Assembly (NCBI GenBank): GCA_964537955.1 | Contig: CAZICY010000001.1 | Span: forward strand, 61,415-125,414 | Length of the DNA stretch: 64,000 bases | Reading direction: 5' to 3' | Source of the DNA: Mxb001 sp964537955 | Lineage (GTDB): Bacteria > Actinomycetota > Actinomycetes > S36-B12 | In this document: piece by piece, positions 43,353 through 53,722 of the stretch | Numbering within the stretch: the first letter of the stretch is position 1 | Layout: each line of letters opens with the position of its first letter | Notes under the pieces: model-generated | The model's database searches: none | What the model was told of the DNA's origin: nothing | The model's input: the letters and a program-made list of their open reading frames with translations, nothing else | Program-made: the position numbers and the translations under genes

Positions 43353-45907
43353 GCCCGGGAGCCCACGAGGTCCCCCGTGGCGCCCCCCGGGGAGTGGGGA
43401 ACGCCGTAGCCCGTGGTGCGCTGCCGCGGGACCCGGCCGGCCGAGCGGATCAGCGCGCGCAGGTCCTCGACGGACTTGGCCGACCCGTGCTCGGAGCCCG
43501 CCATGCGGCTGATCGTCTCCTCCATCAGGGTCCCGCCGAGGTCGTCGGCGCCGCTCGCGAGCATCACGCGGCACCCCTCGTCGCCGAGCTTGACCCACGA
43601 GCACTGGATATGGTCCACGGCGCCGTGGAGCAGGATCCGAGCCATGGCGTGGACGGCGCGATTGTCGCGCGCTGTCGGCCCAGGTCGTGCCACCCCCGCG
43701 AGGTAGATCGGCGCGCTGTGGTGCACGAAGGGCAGCGGCACGAACTCGGTGAAGCCGCCGGTGCGCTCCTGGATGCCGCGCAGCGTGCGCAGGTGGTCGA
43801 CCCAGTACCGGGGCTCGTCCACATGGCCGTACATCATCGTCGAGGTCGTGCGCAGGCCGACCTCGTGCGCGGTCGTCACGACCTCGATCCACGTCGCGGC
43901 CGGCAGTTTGCCCTTGGTGAGGATCCATCGAACGTCGTCGTCGAGGATCTCCGCCGCCGTACCCGGCAGCGAGTCGACGCCGGCTTCGCGGGCAGCAACG
44001 AGCCAGTCGCGGAGGGAAAGGCCCGTGCGGGCGGCGCCGTTGACCACCTCCATGGGACTGAAGGCGTGCAGGTGGATCTGCGGAGCCTCGGCCTTGACGG
44101 CGCGCGCAAGGTCGAAGTACGCCGTGCCCGGCAGGTCGGGGTGGATGCCGCCCTGCATGCAGACCTCGGTGGCCCCTGCATCCACGGCCTCGCGCACCCT
44201 TCGGCCGACCTCCTCCAGGGAGAGGGTGAAGGCGTCCACGTCTGAGGCCCGCTGGGCGAAGGCGCAGAAGCGGCAGCCGGTGTAGCAGACGTTGGTGAAG
44301 TTGATGTTGCGGTTGACGACGTATGTCACCTCGTCGCCGACGACCTCGCGACGCAGGTCGTCGGCGAGAGCCGCGATCGCCTCGAGAGCCTCGCCCGTGG
44401 CCGACATGAGAGCGATCGCATCCTCGACGTGGTCGGGGTGTGCAAGGCGTGCGGGATCGGAGTGGGCGAGATCGAGCGCGCGGCGCAGGTCGGAGGGCAG
44501 CCGGGTCCCGTCCGCGCTCACCCGCAAAGCGCGCTCGGATACCTCGTCCCAGTCGCCGTAGACATCGGCGAAGTCCTCGCGGCGATCCGCGCTCCGTCCG
44601 GTGATGTCGATGTCCAGGTGCAGGTCCACCCGACCGCCGGCCGCTCGCGCGGCGAAGTCGGCGTAGCCGCCCGCATCGGCATCGGGCTCCTGCCAGGGCA
44701 GCCCCGCGGGGCGGGCGGTGGTGTCGAGGAGTCCCTGCGCGTCCGCGAGGGCATCGACGTGAGGTCGCACGCGGGGATCGATCCACTCCCCCGAGAGCAC
44801 GTAGCGCGGGTGGGCGGTGAGTCGCGCACGCAGGTCGTAGCCCGCGGCCGCGGTGCTCTCCCGCAGGGCATCCAGGTGCGGCCAGGGCCGCTCGGGGTTG
44901 ACGTGATCGGGGGTGACCGGACTCACCCCGCCCCAGTCGTCGACGCCCGCGCGGAGCAGGGGCACGAGATCGTCGGAGAGATTGGGCGGCGCCTGTAGGC
45001 GCACGCCGGGCCCCAGCACGATGCGCGCGGTCGCGAGCGTCGCCAGGTAGGCCTGCGCGTCGAGGTCGGGCTCGCCGCGCATCGCCGTGTCGTCCTTGGC
45101 GCGGAAGTTCTGGACGATCACCTCCTGCACGTGACGATGCCGGCGATGCACTGCCCGCAGGGCGAAGAGAGCGTCAACGCGCTCCTCGTCGGTCTCGCCG
45201 ATGCCCACCAGGATCCCCGTGGTGAAGGGAATAGCCAGGCGCCCGGCGTCCTCGAGGACCTGGAGCCGCACGCGGGGTTCCTTGTCGGGACTGCCGTAGT
45301 GCGGGCCGCCCGGCGTCGACCACAGCCTCTCGGACGTGGTCTCGAGCATCATCCCCATGCTCGGAGCGACCGGCCGCAGCCGACGCATCTCCTCCCAGGA
45401 CATGACGCCGGGATTCAGGTGCGGCAGCAGGCCCGTCTCCTCGAGCACGAGAATCGCCATCGCGCGCACGTAGGACAGGGTGTCGGCGTAGCCCGCCTCA
45501 TCAAGCCACTCCCGGGCGGCGGGCCAGCGGTCCTCCGGCCGGTCGCCGAGGGTGAAGAGCGCCTCGGCGCAGCCGAGTTCGGCGCCGCGTCGGGCCACCT
45601 GCAGCACCTCGTCGGGAGAGAGGTACGCCGCCGGCACGCGATGCGGCACGGTCGCGAAGGTGCAGTAGTGGCAGCGGTCCCTGCACAGCCGGGTGAGGGG
45701 GATGAAGACCTTGGGCGAGTAGGTGATGACCCCGGGGAGCCCGGCGTCCTGGAGTCCCCGGTCGCGGAGGGACCCGGCGATCTCGAGAAGCTCCTCGAGG
45801 GCGTCGCCACGGGCTCCGATCAGCCAGGCGGCCTCGTCGGGCGCGAGGGTCGCTCCCCTGCGGGCGCGGGCCAGCGCCCGGACGACCCCCGACGGCGTGG
45901 ACGGCAC
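43349..45907 (-). CDS. fbiC: FO synthase FbiC (CofG-CofH fusion)
   Basis: FbiC is a double radical-SAM enzyme that joins tyrosine and a ribityl-diaminouracil to give FO, the deazaflavin core of coenzyme F420. Both halves are intact. The N-terminal (CofG) cluster motif CRDRCHYC has cysteines 75, 79 and 82, and the second-half (CofH) motif is CYTGCRFC, near residue 545. The length of 852 residues equals that of mycobacterial FbiC. The GTG start is 11 bp from the divergent fbiA start. Confidence 0.97.
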   Translation of the reverse strand: MPSTPSGVVRALARARRGATLAPDEAAWLIGARGDALEELLEIAGSLRDRGLQDAGLPGVITYSPKVFIPLTRLCRDRCHYCTFATVPHRVPAAYLSPDEVLQVARRGAELGCAEALFTLGDRPEDRWPAAREWLDEAGYADTLSYVRAMAILVLEETGLLPHLNPGVMSWEEMRRLRPVAPSMGMMLETTSERLWSTPGGPHYGSPDKEPRVRLQVLEDAGRLAIPFTTGILVGIGETDEERVDALFALRAVHRRHRHVQEVIVQNFRAKDDTAMRGEPDLDAQAYLATLATARIVLGPGVRLQAPPNLSDDLVPLLRAGVDDWGGVSPVTPDHVNPERPWPHLDALRESTAAAGYDLRARLTAHPRYVLSGEWIDPRVRPHVDALADAQGLLDTTARPAGLPWQEPDADAGGYADFAARAAGGRVDLHLDIDITGRSADRREDFADVYGDWDEVSERALRVSADGTRLPSDLRRALDLAHSDPARLAHPDHVEDAIALMSATGEALEAIAALADDLRREVVGDEVTYVVNRNINFTNVCYTGCRFCAFAQRASDVDAFTLSLEEVGRRVREAVDAGATEVCMQGGIHPDLPGTAYFDLARAVKAEAPQIHLHAFSPMEVVNGAARTGLSLRDWLVAAREAGVDSLPGTAAEILDDDVRWILTKGKLPAATWIEVVTTAHEVGLRTTSTMMYGHVDEPRYWVDHLRTLRGIQERTGGFTEFVPLPFVHHSAPIYLAGVARPGPTARDNRAVHAMARILLHGAVDHIQCSWVKLGDEGCRVMLASGADDLGGTLMEETISRMAGSEHGSAKSVEDLRALIRSAGRVPRQRTTGYGVPHSPGGATGDLVGSRA

Positions 45908-45913
45908 CGTGAC

Positions 45914-45919
45914 ACCCTA
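45914..45919 (-). promoter_or_regulatory. Possible -10 box for a leaderless fbiC transcript
   Basis: TAGGGT on the minus strand ends 6 bp before the fbiC GTG codon, the spacing expected if transcription starts at the first base of the start codon. The 11-bp gap to fbiA leaves no room for a normal leader. No clear -35 is visible. This is an inference. Confidence 0.35.
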
Positions 45920-46974
45920 TGTCCATGCCGACGCCCCCGTCACCGCTGCGCCGCATCACCGTGCTCGCCGGCGGCATCGGAGGAGCGCGCTTCCTGCGCG
46001 GCCTGCTCGCCGCCGCCCCGGACGCGGAGGTGACGGTCATCGGCAACACCGGGGACGACATCTGGATCCACGGGCTGCGCGTGTGCCCGGACCTCGACAC
46101 GGTGATGTACACCCTGGGCAACGGGATCTCCGAGGAGCGCGGCTGGGGCCGCGAGGCGGAGACCTTCACGGTGAAGGAGGAGCTGGCCGCCTACGGCCTC
46201 GAGCCGTCGTGGTTCGGGCTCGGCGACCGCGACATCGCCACCCACCTCGTGCGCACGCAGATGCTCCAGGCCGGCTATCCCCTCTCGGCGATCACCGACG
46301 CGCTGTGCGCCCGGTGGCAGCCGGGGGTGCGCCTCATCCCCATGACGGACGAGCGCGCCGAGACCCACGTCGTGGTCGACGATCCCGACGGCGCGGTCGA
46401 CGATTCGGGAGCGGCCGCGCGCCGCGCCATCCACTTCCAGGAGTGGTGGGTGCGCTACCGCGCCGAGCTGCCCGCCCACGCGATCGTGCTCGTCGGGGCC
46501 GAGGATGCGAAGCCCGGCCCGGGCGTCGTCGAGGCCATCGAGGCAGCGGACGTGGTGCTGTTGCCGCCCTCCAACCCGGTCGTGTCCGTGGGCACGATCC
46601 TGCAGGTGCCGGGCATCCGCGAGGCCATCCAGCGCAAGCCCGCCCCCGTGATCGGCATCTCGCCGATCGTCGGTGGTCGCCCGGTCCGCGGCATGGCCGA
46701 TGCCTGCCTCGCCGCGATCGGCGTCCAGACGCAGGCGGCCGCGGTCGCGCGACACTACGGCCCCCGTCGCGCGCTGATCCCCCTCGGAGCCCCCGCCGAC
46801 GGGATCCTCGACGGCTGGCTCGTGGACGACTCCGACGCCGCGTCGGTGCCGTCCGTGCAGTCGCTCGGCATCGCGTGCGCGTCCCGGCCCTTGCTCATGA
46901 CCGATCTCGACGCGACCGCCCAGATCGCGCGCGCCGCGCTCGAGCTCGCGTCGAGCGTGCGGCAGCAGGCATGA
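45919..46974 (+). CDS. fbiA: 2-phospho-L-lactate / phosphoenolpyruvate transferase FbiA
   Basis: FbiA (CofD) transfers the activated three-carbon phosphate moiety to FO, giving F420-0 or dehydro-F420-0. The 351-residue product has VLAGGIGGARFLRGLL, GNTGDDIWIHGLRVCPDLDT and ISPIVGGRPVRG, all CofD signatures. ATG 45919 is used; a second ATG two codons on is possible. It is coupled by a 4-bp overlap to fbiB and divergent from fbiC. Confidence 0.95.
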   Translation: MSMPTPPSPLRRITVLAGGIGGARFLRGLLAAAPDAEVTVIGNTGDDIWIHGLRVCPDLDTVMYTLGNGISEERGWGREAETFTVKEELAAYGLEPSWFGLGDRDIATHLVRTQMLQAGYPLSAITDALCARWQPGVRLIPMTDERAETHVVVDDPDGAVDDSGAAARRAIHFQEWWVRYRAELPAHAIVLVGAEDAKPGPGVVEAIEAADVVLLPPSNPVVSVGTILQVPGIREAIQRKPAPVIGISPIVGGRPVRGMADACLAAIGVQTQAAAVARHYGPRRALIPLGAPADGILDGWLVDDSDAASVPSVQSLGIACASRPLLMTDLDATAQIARAALELASSVRQQA

Positions 46975-48314
46975 CGCTGCAGGTCGTCGCGGTCCCCGGG
47001 ATCGGGGAGGTCACCGAGGGCGTCGATATCGCTGCCATGCTCGCCGATGCGCTCCCGGCCACGGCCTGGCCGGATGGCTCGACGGGACTGCGCGAGGGCG
47101 ACATCGTCGTCGTCACCAGCAAGGTCGTGAGCAAGTCCGAGGGAAGCATCGTCCCCGAGGCCGAGCGCGACGCGGCACTCGAGGCCGAGACGGTCACCGT
47201 GGTCGCGACCAAGGAGACGCCGCGGGGCACCACCCGGATCGTGCGCACGCACCACGGCCTGGTCCTCGCCGCGGCAGGCATCGACGCCAGCAACGCGCCC
47301 GCGGGGCATGTCCTGCTCCTCCCCCGCGACCCGGACGCCTCGGCTCGCGCCCTGCGCGGAAGGCTGCGCGAGCTCACGGGCCTGTCAGTCGGTGTCATCG
47401 TCACCGACACGCTAGGCAGGCCCTGGCGCGACGGCCTCACCGACTGCGCGATCGGCGTCGCCGGCGTGACCGTCCTCGACGACCTGCGCGGGCTCCCCGA
47501 CGCCCAGGGCCGCGCGATGGAGGCCACGGTCATCGCGGTCGCCGACGAGGTCGCGTCCGCGGCCGACCTCGTCAAGGGCAAGTCCGGCGGGATGCCGATC
47601 GCGCTCGTGCGCGGCCTCGCGCACCACGTCGCCCCCCGGGGCGACGGCCCGGGCGCCGTGTCGGGCGTGCGTCCGCTCGAGGAGGACCTCTTCCCCCTGG
47701 GGTCGGCCGAGGCGCGCCGGGAAGGCGCGCGCGACGCCGTGGCCTCGCGCCGCACCGTGCGCCACTTCACCGACGACACCGTCGACCCCGGGGCCCTCAC
47801 GCGGGCCATCGCCATGGCGATCACAGCCCCGGCCCCCCATCACACGACCCCGTGGCGGTTCGTCGTGCTCGACGAGCGGCGGGAGACCCTGCTCACGGCG
47901 ATGCGGGAGCGCTGGCGCACCGATCTCGCTGCCGACGGCTTCGACGCGGCGGCGATCGAGCGCCGACTGTCGCGCGGCGACATCCTCTGGCGCGCCCCGG
48001 CGGTCGTCCTGCCCTTCCTCGACCTGGCCGAGGGCCCGCACGCCTACCCCGACGATCGGCGCGCGGGATTCGAGCGCGACCTCTTCCTCGTCTCGGGAGG
48101 CGCCGCGGTGGAGAACCTCCTCATCGCGCTCGCGACCGAGGGCTGGGGCGCGGCGTGGATCTCATCCACGATGTTCTGCCCCGAGGTCGTGCACGATGTG
48201 CTCGATGTTCCGGCGTCATGGCAGCCGCTGGGTGCCGTGGCCGTCGGGCGCCCAGCGCAGGAGCCCGGGCCGCGACCTCAGCGCGATCCCGGGGAGTTCA
48301 TCCTGCGTCGGTGA
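46971..48314 (+). CDS. fbiB: Coenzyme F420:L-glutamate ligase / dehydro-F420-0 reductase FbiB
   Basis: FbiB adds the gamma-linked glutamate tail to F420-0. Its C-terminal nitroreductase-like FMN domain reduces dehydro-F420-0. The ligase domain spans about 1-245 (DIVVVTSKVVSKSEG, VIVTDTLGRPWRDGLTD, KGKSGG). The FMN domain spans about 255-447 (SRRTVRHFTDD, GGAAVENLLIALATEGWG). The length of 447 residues matches the fused mycobacterial FbiB. With fbiA and fbiC it completes the FO-to-F420 part of the pathway; the phospholactate or PEP guanylyltransferase (FbiD/CofC) is not in the window. Confidence 0.96.
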   Translation: MTLQVVAVPGIGEVTEGVDIAAMLADALPATAWPDGSTGLREGDIVVVTSKVVSKSEGSIVPEAERDAALEAETVTVVATKETPRGTTRIVRTHHGLVLAAAGIDASNAPAGHVLLLPRDPDASARALRGRLRELTGLSVGVIVTDTLGRPWRDGLTDCAIGVAGVTVLDDLRGLPDAQGRAMEATVIAVADEVASAADLVKGKSGGMPIALVRGLAHHVAPRGDGPGAVSGVRPLEEDLFPLGSAEARREGARDAVASRRTVRHFTDDTVDPGALTRAIAMAITAPAPHHTTPWRFVVLDERRETLLTAMRERWRTDLAADGFDAAAIERRLSRGDILWRAPAVVLPFLDLAEGPHAYPDDRRAGFERDLFLVSGGAAVENLLIALATEGWGAAWISSTMFCPEVVHDVLDVPASWQPLGAVAVGRPAQEPGPRPQRDPGEFILRR

Positions 48315-48323
48315 CGCGCGCCG

Positions 48324-49400
48324 TCACGCGTCGGTCGAGAAGCGCACCGCGGTCGCAGGCAGGTCGACTCCCGGCCAGACACGAGCCCCCGCGCGCAGCT
48401 CATTGCCCGGACCGATCCGGGCTCCGTCGCCGATGACGCATCCGGTGACGATCGCGCCCGCGCCGATGCCGGCATCGGCGCCGACGACCGAGTCCTCGAC
48501 CACGGCACCCTCCTCGATGACGGCGCCGTCGAGCAGGACCGACCCGTCCACGCGCGCACCCGCGGCCACCCGGGCCCCCCGCCCGACGGTCGTGCCTCCC
48601 GAGACGACGGCGGAGGGATCCACCTGCGCGCCCTCCAGCACGAGAGCCTCCGCGGGCACATGGCCGGACCAGGGGGCGATCCCGCGCACGAGGTCGGCGG
48701 AGCCACGCACGAAGTCCCAGGGCGTGCCGAGGTCGAGCCAGTAGGAGTCGTCGACGACTCCGCGCACGAGCGCGCCCTCGGCGAGGAACGACGGGAAGGT
48801 CTCCCGCTCCACCGAGACGGGGCGGCCCGCAGGGATGGCGTTGATGGCAGAGCGCCGGAAGACGTAGCAGCCGGCGTTGATCTGGTCGGTGACGATCTCA
48901 GCGGGGGTGGTCGGCTTCTCTCGGAAGGCGAGCACACGACCGTCGCCGTCGGTGGGCACGAGTCCGTACGCCGAGGGGTCCGCAACGCGCACGAGATGCA
49001 GGGTCACCAGCGCGCCGGTGCGCACGTGGTCATCCACGAGACCGGCATAGTTGACGCCGCTGAGAACGTCCCCATTGAGCACTATGACGGGGTCATCGGG
49101 GCCGCTCACCAGGTGTGCGGCCGCATGCCGGATGGCACCACCGGTGCCGAGGGGCTCGTCCTCGACCGCGTAGGCGATCTCGACGCCGAGGTCGCTCCCG
49201 TCCCCCAGTTGCTCGGCGAAGACCTCGGCACGGTAGGACGTGCCGAGGACGACGCGCTCGATGCCCGCGGCACGTGCCCGCTCGATCTGGTGGACCGTGA
49301 CGGGGACGCCGGCAACGGGCAGCATCGGCTTGGGAGTGCCGAGGGTGAGCGGCCGCAGTCGGGTGCCCTGGCCCCCGACGAGGAGGATCGCCTCGCGCAT
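48324..49400 (-). CDS. Sugar-1-phosphate nucleotidyltransferase, probably mannose-1-phosphate guanylyltransferase
   Basis: The 358-residue product has an N-terminal nucleotidyltransferase domain (LLVGGQGTRLRPLT, GTPKPMLPV, NGDVLSG) and a C-terminal left-handed beta helix of hexapeptide repeats from about residue 245. The same gene near the F420 genes of mycobacteria (Rv3264c) makes GDP-mannose, which fits manA and manB nearby. A glucose-1-phosphate enzyme is the alternative. ATG 49400 replaces a slightly longer frame. Confidence 0.85.
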   Translation of the reverse strand: MREAILLVGGQGTRLRPLTLGTPKPMLPVAGVPVTVHQIERARAAGIERVVLGTSYRAEVFAEQLGDGSDLGVEIAYAVEDEPLGTGGAIRHAAAHLVSGPDDPVIVLNGDVLSGVNYAGLVDDHVRTGALVTLHLVRVADPSAYGLVPTDGDGRVLAFREKPTTPAEIVTDQINAGCYVFRRSAINAIPAGRPVSVERETFPSFLAEGALVRGVVDDSYWLDLGTPWDFVRGSADLVRGIAPWSGHVPAEALVLEGAQVDPSAVVSGGTTVGRGARVAAGARVDGSVLLDGAVIEEGAVVEDSVVGADAGIGAGAIVTGCVIGDGARIGPGNELRAGARVWPGVDLPATAVRFSTDA

Positions 49401-49522
49401 GCCGTCATCACACCACATGCCGGCAGTGGTCCCCGCCCACGGATCGGTCAGAAGGTGAGAGGCCAGTCGTGGCCCTCGCGCTGTCTCGCTGATCGAGCAG
49501 GCCCGGGCGTCGACCCCGGGAC

Positions 49523-49562
49523 AAGGAGCAGGGCCCCGGCTGTCGCCGGGGCCCTGCTCCTT
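49523..49562. terminator. Rho-independent-type hairpin ending the betaine importer operon
   Basis: An 18-bp perfect inverted repeat (49523-49540 and 49545-49562) closes a 4-base loop TGTC. On the minus strand the arm begins with AAGGAGCAGG and lies 26 bp after the stop of the binding-protein gene. The T run is short, as is common in high-GC actinobacteria. The 188-bp gap between 49401 and 49588 holds nothing else I can identify. Confidence 0.85.
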
Positions 49563-49588
49563 CCGAGATGGGTGATCGCTTCAGCGGA

Positions 49589-50611
49589 TCAGGACGCTCC
49601 CGTGCCCTCGAGCCATGCAGCGACCTTGTCCGGGTTGGCATCGATCCACTTCTGGGCCGCCTCCTCCGGAGTCATGCCGGACTCGATGTCGAGCGCGACC
49701 TGATTCTGGTCCTCGTTGGTCCACTCGAAGTTCTGGACCAGCGTGGCGAACGGGCTGCCGGAGTCCATGAGCTTGACGGTCGCGAGCTTGACCAGGGGCG
49801 TCTCCGGGTAGTCCGTGAGACCGCTGGCCTTGGCCGCGTCCGTCCAGTCGTTGGCCGGGAAGTTGATGCGGCACAACGGCACCTTGGCGAGGAAGTTCTG
49901 CGGCTCGTAGAAGTAGCCGAGGACTGCCTCCTTGTTGTCGTTGCCCTTGGTGAAGGCCTCGATGAGCGCGGCCTCCGAGCCGGTGTTGATGATCTTGAAG
50001 TTCAGGCCATTGGCCTCGATGAGCTTCTCGCCGATGGTGGTGTATCCGGGCGGGCCCTCGAGCCAGGCGCCCTTGTCACCGGACTCCGGCGTCTTGAAGA
50101 GATCGGCGTACTCATTGAGCTTGGTGCCGTCGGTGATGTCGGGGTACTCGTCGCACATCCACTGCGGCACGTACATGCCGATGAGGCCGATGTTGCCGTT
50201 GTAGCCGACCTCGACGATGGCTCCGCGGTCAACCCACTCCTGCCAGCGACCGCCACCCCAGTCCTCGATGATGACGTCGACCGACCCGGCCTCCATCGCG
50301 TCGTAGGTGACGCCGGCCTCATCGAGAGTCGTCTGCGTAATGTCGCAGCCGAGTGACTCGCGGGCCACATCGCTGAGCACCTGGGCCGAGGCGGTGTAGC
50401 CCACCCACGCGTGCATGGCAACGCCCCACGAGCCGCAAGCGGTGTCGGCGGGGGCAGCAGCCGAGCTCGATGCTTCGGGCGCCGCGCTCGAATCCGCCGG
50501 TGCGGCCGAGGACGAGCTTGCCTCGTTAACGCTGCCACCGCAGGCCGCGAGGGCCAGGCTGGCAGCAGCGAGCGCGACCACGAGGCCAGCGCCCTTGCCT
50601 ACTCGCTTCAT
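49589..50611 (-). CDS. Glycine betaine/choline-type ABC transporter substrate-binding lipoprotein
   Basis: The 340-residue product has a lipoprotein signal (LALAAC, lipid on Cys24), a Ser/Ala-rich linker to about residue 55, then an OpuAC-type binding domain beginning WGVAMHAWVGYTASAQVL and continuing with DVIIEDWGGGRWQEW. The several tryptophans and tyrosines suit a quaternary-ammonium aromatic cage, though the ligand-contacting set cannot be proved. GGGAGGAAGA precedes the ATG. It is the last gene of the mttB-led operon, 96 bp after the permease gene. Confidence 0.9.
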   Translation of the reverse strand: MKRVGKGAGLVVALAAASLALAACGGSVNEASSSSAAPADSSAAPEASSSAAAPADTACGSWGVAMHAWVGYTASAQVLSDVARESLGCDITQTTLDEAGVTYDAMEAGSVDVIIEDWGGGRWQEWVDRGAIVEVGYNGNIGLIGMYVPQWMCDEYPDITDGTKLNEYADLFKTPESGDKGAWLEGPPGYTTIGEKLIEANGLNFKIINTGSEAALIEAFTKGNDNKEAVLGYFYEPQNFLAKVPLCRINFPANDWTDAAKASGLTDYPETPLVKLATVKLMDSGSPFATLVQNFEWTNEDQNQVALDIESGMTPEEAAQKWIDANPDKVAAWLEGTGAS

Positions 50612-50656
50612 TCTTCCTCCCGGAAGCTAGATGTCGCCGTCATCGTAGGCGTGCCC

Positions 50657-50673
50657 CCGCCGCGATTCGGCGG
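50657..50673. repeat. Small hairpin between the permease and binding-protein genes
   Basis: CCGCCG and CGGCGG enclose CGATT in the 96-bp gap 50612-50707. Such spacers often tune the higher synthesis of the binding protein, by mRNA stability or internal initiation. No promoter consensus is convincing here. Confidence 0.4.
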
Positions 50674-50707
50674 AATGCGGATAACGGATGGGTATCGCTC
50701 ACGCGTG

Positions 50708-52663
50708 TCAGTGGCGTCCCTGAGGGGACTTCTGGGGCCTGCCTTGGGCAATTCGATCCAAGATGATGCCCAGGAGCACGATCGCGATGCCCGCGGCCAG
50801 GCCCTTGCCGGCGAGCTCGGGCTTGGACTGCCCGACGATGACGAGGTAGCCCAGGCCGCCGGCGCCGACGAAGCCGCCGATGACGACGACAGCCAGCACG
50901 AAGATGAGCCCCTGGTTCACGCCGAGCAGGATCGAGCGCCGCGCCACGGGCAACTGCACCTTGGTGATGACCTGCAGGTTGGTCGACCCGGCTGAGACCG
51001 CCGCCTCCACTGATTCCTTGGGCACCTTGCGGATCCCGTCGGCGACGATGCGGATGACGACAGGGGCGGCGTAGACGACACCCAGGACGATCGCGGCGAA
51101 GCGCGTGGGCCCGAAGAGCGCGAGCACGGGAACGAGGTAGACGAACGCCGGCATCGTCTGGCCGGCGTCGAGGAAGGGCCGCAGGAAGCGATCCGCACGC
51201 GCGCTGCGGCCAGCCCAGACGCCCATCACGATGCCGATGATCACGACGAACCCCGTGGCAATCAGCGTCATCGCGAGGGTGAGCATCGTGTCGTTCCATA
51301 GGCCGGTTGCCATGACGAGCGCCAGGAGCGCGAAGACGAGGATCCCGACGGTGCGCCCCGCCAGGATGAACGCCAGCAGGGTGATCGCGATGAGGGTCAG
51401 CCACCACGGCGAATTGGCCAGCACGTCCTGGAGGGGGTTGAGCACCCAGACCGTGAAGAACTCGCTTCCGGTCACGGTGAGGAAGCCGAGGTTGTCCGTG
51501 ATCCAGTCGGACACGGCATTGGCTGCCTCCGCGACCGGCTCCTTGAAGTTGAGCTGCTCGGGGAAGACGGCGAACACCAGGAGGTAGCGGGAGAGGTAGA
51601 TGGCGACGAGCGTGATCACGCCGAAGACCGCTAGGCCGATGCGCCGGCGCACCTTCGCCGCATCGGCCGCCGCGTATCCGGACTGGTCACGGTTGACCGC
51701 CGCGCTCGTGGACCTGTCGAGCATGACCGCGAGGAGCACGACCGCGAGCCCTGCGACCACGCCGTCGCCGACATTTCGGATGGTGAGGGCTTCGATGACC
51801 GGCTTGCCGAGTCCGGGCGCGCCGATGAGGGCCGCGATCACGACGAAGGACAGGGCGGCCAGGGTCGTCTGGTTGACCGCGAGGATGATCGTGCTCTTGG
51901 CCATCGGCAGCTGCACCTTGGTGAGGACCTGCCAACGGGTGGAACCGGAGGACTCAGCGGCCTCGATCGGCCCCTGCTTCAGGCTCCTGATGGCGTGCGC
52001 CGTGATGCGGATGCAGATGGGAATCGAGTAGATCATCGTGGCGATGGTCGCCGAGGCGATGCCGATGAGGAACACCAGCGCGAGGGGTGCGAGGTAGACC
52101 AGCGTGGGGAGCACCTGCGCGAGGTCGAGCCACGGCCGCAGGACCTTCATCACCCGGTCGTTGAGTCCGGCCCACACCCCGAGGGGAAGTGCGATCAGCA
52201 GGGAGAGGACGACGGCCCCGATCGTCATCGCCAGCGTCTCCATGGTGAGGAGCCACATGCCGAGCATGCCGCACAGCAGCATGAGGAACATGCTGAAGAA
52301 CGCCATGCGCAGGGTGGAGGTCGCATAGACGATGAAGCCGATGAGGACGAGCGTGCCGAACCAGCCGAGGACGGGGATGAGGTTGCCGTCCGCGGGCACG
52401 GCGATCACACCCATGAAGATCTCGATGAACCCGGAGATCACCGACCTGATCGGGTTGAAGACGTAGACGAAGAGGAAGCTCTCCGTGCGGTTGCCGCGGA
52501 TGGACGCGGCCAGGTCGCGCATGACTGCCGTGAAGGGCGAGTCGGTGGCCGTCGAGAGCTCCTGCGTCTGCACGCCCTTGAGCGCGGTCGCCGTCACGAC
52601 CCACACGACCAGGACGATGAGCGCCTGCACCCATCGCAGGCGGAGGGCGGCCTTGACGTCCAC
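50708..52663 (-). CDS. Double-length glycine betaine ABC transporter permease
   Basis: The 651-residue protein is a head-to-tail duplication of a ProW/OpuAB permease. Two EAA loops are visible, AAESSGSTRWQVLTKVQLP near residue 250 and AAVSAGSTNLQVITKVQLP near residue 565, each preceded by PTLVYLAPL or PAFVYLVPV and followed by a transmembrane pair. One chain could therefore supply both halves of the channel. It is 2 bp from the ATPase gene, in one operon with it and the binding lipoprotein. Confidence 0.92.
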   Translation of the reverse strand: MDVKAALRLRWVQALIVLVVWVVTATALKGVQTQELSTATDSPFTAVMRDLAASIRGNRTESFLFVYVFNPIRSVISGFIEIFMGVIAVPADGNLIPVLGWFGTLVLIGFIVYATSTLRMAFFSMFLMLLCGMLGMWLLTMETLAMTIGAVVLSLLIALPLGVWAGLNDRVMKVLRPWLDLAQVLPTLVYLAPLALVFLIGIASATIATMIYSIPICIRITAHAIRSLKQGPIEAAESSGSTRWQVLTKVQLPMAKSTIILAVNQTTLAALSFVVIAALIGAPGLGKPVIEALTIRNVGDGVVAGLAVVLLAVMLDRSTSAAVNRDQSGYAAADAAKVRRRIGLAVFGVITLVAIYLSRYLLVFAVFPEQLNFKEPVAEAANAVSDWITDNLGFLTVTGSEFFTVWVLNPLQDVLANSPWWLTLIAITLLAFILAGRTVGILVFALLALVMATGLWNDTMLTLAMTLIATGFVVIIGIVMGVWAGRSARADRFLRPFLDAGQTMPAFVYLVPVLALFGPTRFAAIVLGVVYAAPVVIRIVADGIRKVPKESVEAAVSAGSTNLQVITKVQLPVARRSILLGVNQGLIFVLAVVVIGGFVGAGGLGYLVIVGQSKPELAGKGLAAGIAIVLLGIILDRIAQGRPQKSPQGRH

Positions 52664-52665
52664 GG

Positions 52666-53721
<1,056 letters not shown>

Positions 53722-53722
53722 C

